A stretch of DNA of 64,000 nucleotides. Origin: Pseudaquabacterium inlustre. Lineage in GTDB: Bacteria; Pseudomonadota; Gammaproteobacteria; Burkholderiales; Burkholderiaceae_C. Both the position numbers and the translations under genes were made by a program. Location: positions 1 through 64,000 of the forward strand of contig NZ_JBBUTH010000002.1 of assembly GCF_038066595.1 (NCBI RefSeq), given 5' to 3'. Positions 61,301 to 64,000 of the stretch are shown here, in pieces. Under the pieces are notes generated by a model. The model did no database searches. It was not told the origin of the DNA and saw nothing but the letters and a program-made list of their open reading frames with translations. Within the stretch, counting starts at the first letter, position 1. Each line of letters opens with the position of its first letter.

Positions 61301-61358
61301 ACAGGCGCAGGAACGCCGGGCTAGCTGCCATCGACCGACCGGTGGATGAGCTGCTCAT
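55380..61358 (-). CDS. Giant protein (1992 aa) with a C-terminal tyrosine-recombinase domain
   Basis: The 1992-aa protein starts at ATG 61358, overlapping the stop of its partner by 4 bp (ATGA). The first 1400 residues show no recognised domain. Residues about 1470-1710 form a tyrosine-recombinase catalytic domain with a full active site: R1502 (SGARPRE), K1535 (HTLKTPQ), R1620 with H1621 (YSLRHTWANW), H1684 (KLAGHLAG) and Y1694 (HYIHT). The His-Tyr spacing is 10, as in true integrases, and the H of HxxR is Y, as in the integrase at 42292. After it comes a tail with an HTH-like stretch (QIAVHFGRSEAAIEDMISGA). Such giant recombinase proteins move or resolve mobile elements, but the long N-terminal part is unexplained. 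Confidence 0.78.
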   Translation of the reverse strand: MSSSSTGRSMAASPAFLRLSACVQDAGGSDDLLRETLWRIGAHPLLVAHDRVFSHLLEALRSDVFTAEALTWAGPWRERVTSWIGLLELITAIGPELRQHPELNAMFREPRNAHDHPMLHSGVGRHPLAAALFNSHEASAVTTGAGPLANGGPSSNVATRFLITRAHVLAVYFEARSRAADGLDAFMRHDSDREFAPAPMHAGAVGLALRQLSLNDYSSLLAQLPDAPHTLDAVRHFARLYPDFSGIRGNLKEGAARYFQSLQSYLTTLPTLINRSCITDKVRTPTDRRGGAGGREPRPGWVSFSSTGIWRFEDRDWGDGALSLMWTSIPGGDEADPLDEEADGDAPWSTRDDEVALFDTEEIASVLSMLRFMQLAYELHSQEFGWSLDVASRLERAHAMRVAQAAIDQAMATGSTGTAAQHAAAGGLMVKAAVLYGWQQATMAAVRIRTVDRLDKALVESLCFIRQECILLIAVREGDALVPAAFLLPTTTPQYKTKLTESEAAAGRPRQLAFLLPDVKGLGKELLDFAIRFGRLAPGEIASGRVLGIETSTANRLAKDCLEGAQDPINQDPRARLTIRRLSASLQAAVMASHGDAVAAWQIRHDAAKSADTRVYYTQLRAARLPAIHAEALRRLDGCLDDGLMDQARSLGSLQDGWVGCRSVVALERARSFLDALQKRLEQPVDLASRSQLRAYHNDYILLAWLTMALPLGLRAASSGYAVIHQLEARRGLDRCSATSVFGLAEKHNSHQDKSRLLPLPELVASMVDRLEQHNAAILHRLDLLGEWRALNAQGQRLFIIREDESLCAMQAVFIKDRMAELGLPVGVNFGRALLRTEWLNQDAPARCIDAALGHFGRAQNWYGKNSSHDPVAYVKEAASRMAEHIDRLGLRAVDSRCIRASERALGISGGWRLPAQHLKPPTSPPRPRSMNNHHREAPSLPEPRAGLWLDVRRNAAVCDRALLSELLWFMTDSQNAHARVLLDPTCEATTAADESSACELEHEVLMYCRRHRLPKTQAASWLRLLSAAQGRLQQQGVDLVRTKQAAINTHAESPVSTSATLKLPDLVSWQATLYRFVRAQAEQPTNDQGTWTVAICLSAAIHSMALDLFMLTQILDQLAMPGPRRLKLCAGADGFSFMTFNLPSSAPGGRQRVHWFLDPLTELLILRAPPFETTPTLRGTSRAISAFLRRYGNPAERGTGSWRQVRSAAKALWSTRVPPYLVQIALRTMSTTALVPSCFSRVFQGCELKSARSGAVLNTCGTDPTVELTLESLTSASTTAQPPSAEDARRGHWAAAGADVDFVTLSVSAANAWLQQADAALRRPHGEVLSALSALRDEARQGSFARGALAWLSATAASLIATADSAQGDPMFGLRRVASTFLPHLAAECGDAWLDGLDEARRSQVLNSITHELESGASRQDLKRGLKLLLQHEESLQPLAGLDEDIEDPSHDASVDARVMTVDEYEKTLRVIQVCIDPPLSQQDREDLTDILQLGVWSGARPREYLALRLGDIETTSGGAADLLIREYDRHTLKTPQATRRVPLSLLAPTVVLDRIAGRVQSMMAELAAMPADKARQQLLFAQSKGTDRLAHHNRLLALLRQILRQVTGDPKFRVYSLRHTWANWLFMALESDGSVVWTRLWQAHPATLKHLSDANALRQRLLDSTDRMDRRAMLAITKLAGHLAGATSFMHYIHTACFLQLQAVFRFAEEIPKTVLAAAAGISPATYSEQALRGLGEVLRQARSRAGWTPVERVVATRENSSDTGPKSWLSFDDLCLMLRAKARHEQPTSQIAVHFGRSEAAIEDMISGALEAANFLGAEIDELEDADRLVASIAETRMNEAERTQLRHLCQNIEDLHRRDPELVAQGIAVIQQRTTRLHHEVALDNNADAQIVLKFLHACAVAEDELQIVLRRRVEDRSLPSWLAGELGPYAGSTIKLGAPDTKTSDATLHRWVRLRLVDRAGHAISKVFRRAVWTAQTNIHMVNVGGH

Positions 61359-61936
61359 GGTTGCTCTCCGGTCGCGGCGCGCGCGCCATTGGGTGATGGC
61401 AGCTTCCTCGGGTCGCACCGCAGCGCACGGACCAGGCTCATCTTGGTAGTGCCGGACAGAGGGTTGGCATCTGCCGCCACCAACGCCTGCCAGACCCGGT
61501 GGATGTCGGGGTCTGCGAGAGGCCGGCTGAGAGGGGCGACGCAGCCCGCGATCAGGCCAGCCCCAGCCGCCATGAGACGCGTGCGTTGTGTGACCTGATG
61601 CGCGAGGCAAATCGCCGGGATCTGCGTGTCGTCAGGGGCTCGCCCCTGCAGCGCGAGCAGCACTTGCGGATTGGCGAGCCAGTGCAGACCGTCGGCGTCC
61701 GGGTTCCCGATCAGCACCAGCGGCCTCACGAGCATGAAGGCTTCGAGCCCAAGGGTGGACCAGTCCGAGTACAGCAGCGCCTCGCGCGCTGCCACATCCC
61801 ATTCCCGCCAGAGTGCCCGAGCCTCCGGGTCCATGCCGGCGACCTGACCGATGCGGACCAGATGAAAGCTGGCTGTTCTGAATACCCGGCGCTGCTCGAT
61901 CGAGGTGCGGCGCTGACCCTTGGAATCCTTGGACAT
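61355..61936 (-). CDS. Companion protein of the giant recombinase
   Basis: Translated from ATG 61936 the product is 193 aa, starting MSKDSKGQRRTSIEQRRVFR. The frame is open up to a GTG at 62104, but the extra codons are AT-rich with rare triplets and look like promoter DNA. The sequence is helical with no known motif. Its stop overlaps the start of the giant recombinase gene, so the two are translated together and probably work together. Confidence 0.65.
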   Translation of the reverse strand: MSKDSKGQRRTSIEQRRVFRTASFHLVRIGQVAGMDPEARALWREWDVAAREALLYSDWSTLGLEAFMLVRPLVLIGNPDADGLHWLANPQVLLALQGRAPDDTQIPAICLAHQVTQRTRLMAAGAGLIAGCVAPLSRPLADPDIHRVWQALVAADANPLSGTTKMSLVRALRCDPRKLPSPNGARAATGEQP

Positions 61937-61959
61937 TCTGACTCTCTGCTGCAGTTCCA

Positions 61960-62104
61960 GAAAATGGCTACGTGTGACCGTTGGGTAGCAGCTTATCGCC
62001 AGTTGATTATTTTTTAATAGGTATTCATGTTGTATTTTTGGTAAATATCGGGGCGAGATAATAATATCGCGCAGGGGTAATTCTGGAGTATCTATTAACT
62101 CCAC
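61960..62104 (-). promoter_or_regulatory. AT-rich stretch upstream of the recombinase operon
   Basis: This is a short AT-rich patch (with runs such as TTATTTTTTAATAGG and AATATAATAT-like steps) in otherwise GC-rich DNA. It probably contains the promoter of the leftward recombinase operon, and may be a protein-binding or recombination site. No exact -35/-10 pair is proposed. Confidence 0.4.
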
Positions 62105-62637
62105 CCACAGTCATGTCCTGCTGCGGGTGATAAGTTGAAGAACACTGCGCCGGCGGCTCTAGGGCCGCCGCGCCGAGAGTGCGTTGCGGCGCGGCGGTGT
62201 CGCTTCCGCGAAGCCGGGACTCGCGTGTGGTGTGTGCGGTTTGCAACTCGCACAGTTCGGCCGGGTCAGGGAGACCGTTGGCGGGCTCCGGCCGGTTCGG
62301 CTCGGCCATGGGAGGGGCAAGTCATTGATTCACCGCAGATTTCTCGGGTCTGGGGTGTCGGCGCGCCGTACGGGCTGCCTAATGGCACTTGGACCCTGCC
62401 AGCAATTCGGCGTGGTGACCTGGAGCAGCGACCGCCCGCTTCGCTGCCCGGGAGGTGCACGCGTTCATTCGCTATTCGCGAATGGCGAACGAGGCCGCGG
62501 CACGCCTCGGGCTGTCGCATGCCAAACCTGGGCTGTTGTGTTGGCTACAGCGTCCGAACCGAAGGTCGGTGGTATCTGTATCAGCACCTGCTGGGGCGCG
62601 CTGAACTTGGCGCCTCTCTCGGCGGACTTCGCAGGTG
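62105..62637. other. 533-bp stretch without a supported gene
   Basis: Several overlapping frames are open here (for example plus-strand 62184-62684), but none has a ribosome binding site, codon use or a recognisable product. It may be the decayed remains of a gene or an element boundary between the recombinase operon and the hipA gene. Confidence 0.55.
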
Positions 62638-63984
62638 CTACGGCCCCGATTCCCAGGCGCGAACCTGCTGTCTCAACCCATTGAAGATGGCTTCAGTCAT
62701 CTTCTGGGGGAACCCGGGAGGCTGCTGGCGCGTGATCTGCGACTGAACCGCCGCGATGGCGGCGGGCACCCGCGCCACCAAGTCCTGCATGGCCTGCCAG
62801 GTGCCGTCAACGCCACTTCGTTGTGCCAAGCCCTCCCAGTGCCGCGTCTGGATGCGCGCCAGCTGGTAGTGCGTGTTCTTCGACCGCACGGCCATCGCGA
62901 GCTTGGCTTCCTGCCAGGCGACCCGGTTGGCGCCCGCGCCGATGATCGGCCAGGCCGAGATCACGTCATACAAGGGCGTCATCCGGTATCGGCCGCCGGG
63001 CAGCAGGAACAGCGAGAAGTTCTTCGCGTGCCCGTCCGTGGCCGCCAGCAGCCAGAACGCCAGCTGTGCGCACAAAAAGCCCCGGACGTCAGCCGCTGCC
63101 GTGGCACTACCGCGCAGCACCTGCAGGCACTGGGCCATCCCGGGGCCGCCTTGCGCCTCATACTTGTCCTCCGACGGCAAGCCCAGGACCTGGCAGAAGT
63201 CTTCCTGCGGGATGCGGGCAATCCAGCGCTGCGGCGCGTCCTGCCATTGCCGGTCGAAGCGCTCGACCACCAGCGCGGTCTGATCGTCGAAGTGGCCGAT
63301 GTCCGTGGTGGCCACCGGCAGGCCCAGTTCGCGCAGGAGTTGCGCGCACAGCCATTCGTTGTAGACCGACTCGCTCAAGTCCAGTCGGCGGCCGCCCACC
63401 AGGCCCAAGGGCAGCTTCAGAATGTGCGTGGTCGGTGTTGCCCCCAGCGGGCGGCACCACTGACCATCGATGCGCAGCAGGGCAGTCTTTTCCTGTGCGC
63501 CGGCGATCGAGATGCGCAGCGGGTCGTCGTCCACCGCCGCATCGAGGTCGGTGCCCAGGCCCGGCGCGGCCGCCACACCGCGCAGGTGCCGCGCCACGGC
63601 CTGGTCATCCATCGGCTCGCCCTGGACTTGGTCGAACCCTGTTGGGGGCTGCTCAGGCGGCAGCAGCTGCACGGCCCCGACGCAGTCCCGGCCGATGGCC
63701 TGCAGCAGCTCGAACGCGTCGGTGGAGCCGAGTTTGAAGCGGGCGCTGAAGCGGCGCCGGATGCGCTCGTCGTCCGGCAGCAGGTTGTCGAAGTAGTGGG
63801 CGACCACCGGCCCCGTGACCGTCCGGTCTGGCGTGAGGGGCAGCGACAACGACAGGGGCCGGACTCGCGGCGACGCGATCCATGACGGTTCGTAGACGAA
63901 CCGATGCCCGCCGGTACGTGTGCGTTGCCAGGTGCCGACGCGCTCGCCGTTCATCCACACCCAGAGTTCGCGCGGCTCAGCCAT
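62638..63984 (-). CDS. HipA-family serine/threonine kinase (toxin)
   Basis: The 448-aa product matches HipA, the kinase toxin of HipBA toxin-antitoxin pairs. The N-terminal part has the couple_hipA type (LWVWMNGERVGTW). SIAGAQEKTALL (159-170) is the HipA ATP-loop region, LVVERFDR follows, and the catalytic loop ATDGHAKNFS gives D317, H319 and N322. LYDV with D340 is the metal-binding motif. All kinase residues are present. In E. coli HipA phosphorylates glutamyl-tRNA synthetase and causes persistence. The HipB antitoxin gene would be expected upstream, just beyond the window edge. Confidence 0.92.
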   Translation of the reverse strand: MAEPRELWVWMNGERVGTWQRTRTGGHRFVYEPSWIASPRVRPLSLSLPLTPDRTVTGPVVAHYFDNLLPDDERIRRRFSARFKLGSTDAFELLQAIGRDCVGAVQLLPPEQPPTGFDQVQGEPMDDQAVARHLRGVAAAPGLGTDLDAAVDDDPLRISIAGAQEKTALLRIDGQWCRPLGATPTTHILKLPLGLVGGRRLDLSESVYNEWLCAQLLRELGLPVATTDIGHFDDQTALVVERFDRQWQDAPQRWIARIPQEDFCQVLGLPSEDKYEAQGGPGMAQCLQVLRGSATAAADVRGFLCAQLAFWLLAATDGHAKNFSLFLLPGGRYRMTPLYDVISAWPIIGAGANRVAWQEAKLAMAVRSKNTHYQLARIQTRHWEGLAQRSGVDGTWQAMQDLVARVPAAIAAVQSQITRQQPPGFPQKMTEAIFNGLRQQVRAWESGP

Positions 63985-64000
63985 GGCGCACCTTGGGAGT

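Noticed and set aside
62184..62684. 166-codon plus-strand frame in the gene-free zone
   Set aside because: No ribosome binding site, no motif, and it runs into the opposite hipA gene; typical of open frames in GC-rich DNA.

Overview
The window is GC-rich and looks like chromosomal DNA of a Burkholderiales betaproteobacterium, probably of the Leptothrix/Rubrivivax/Ideonella/Sphaerotilus kind. The basis is the ribosomal protein sequences, the S10-spc-alpha gene order and the codon use. This placement is inference, since no database was searched.

Positions 1-17860 are core genome. They hold the 3' end of tuf, then rpsJ, rplC, rplD, rplW, rplB, rpsS, rplV, rpsC, rplP, rpmC and rpsQ, a peroxiredoxin gene set into the cluster, rplN to rplO, secY, rpmJ, rpsM, rpsK, rpsD, rpoA and rplQ. 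A strong terminator follows, then dsbD and an initiator tRNA (tRNA-fMet). infA is absent between secY and rpmJ.

An accessory region starts directly after tRNA-fMet and runs to the right edge. Just past the tRNA terminator lies an array of GTGCCC motifs at exact 11-bp spacing, and then a 37-codon gene with a hairpin leader. From about 41.9 kb leftward to 18.3 kb, about a dozen genes share one strand with tiny gaps or overlaps. In transcription order they are: an XRE regulator, a 1765-aa DEAD/DEAH helicase with DUF1998, a SNF2 helicase, a 1355-aa adenine methyltransferase, a DUF3696 ATPase, a PIN-like RNase, an Rnl2-like RNA ligase, an HNH nuclease, a DUF262/DUF1524 (GmrSD-like) nuclease, an HExxH metallopeptidase, a winged-helix plus SF1 helicase/nuclease gene split by one in-frame TAG, and a 361-codon unknown. 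The first three large genes resemble the core of class 1 DISARM. The attached RNA-cutting/RNA-sealing module and the peptidase make this a candidate composite or new defence system.

Divergent from that operon is an integration module: a GTG-start DNA-binding helper, a tyrosine integrase, an unknown gene and a GIY-YIG-like protein, all with overlapping reading frames. Next come an XRE repressor, a membrane-anchored small protein, a PD-(D/E)XK-like protein, an exported protein, a UvrD-type helicase with an ankyrin tail, two unknown genes and a NYN/LOTUS protein.

At 52.5-54.7 kb, in DNA of visibly lower GC, a candidate bacterial gasdermin is followed 4 bp later by an HExxH protease. This would be a pore-forming, cell-suicide type of pair. 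A good terminator follows. Further right are two tiny overlapping genes, a 1992-aa protein with a complete tyrosine-recombinase active site near its C-terminus plus an overlapping companion gene, and a HipA-type kinase at the edge. The whole right half reads as a layered defence and mobile-element island.
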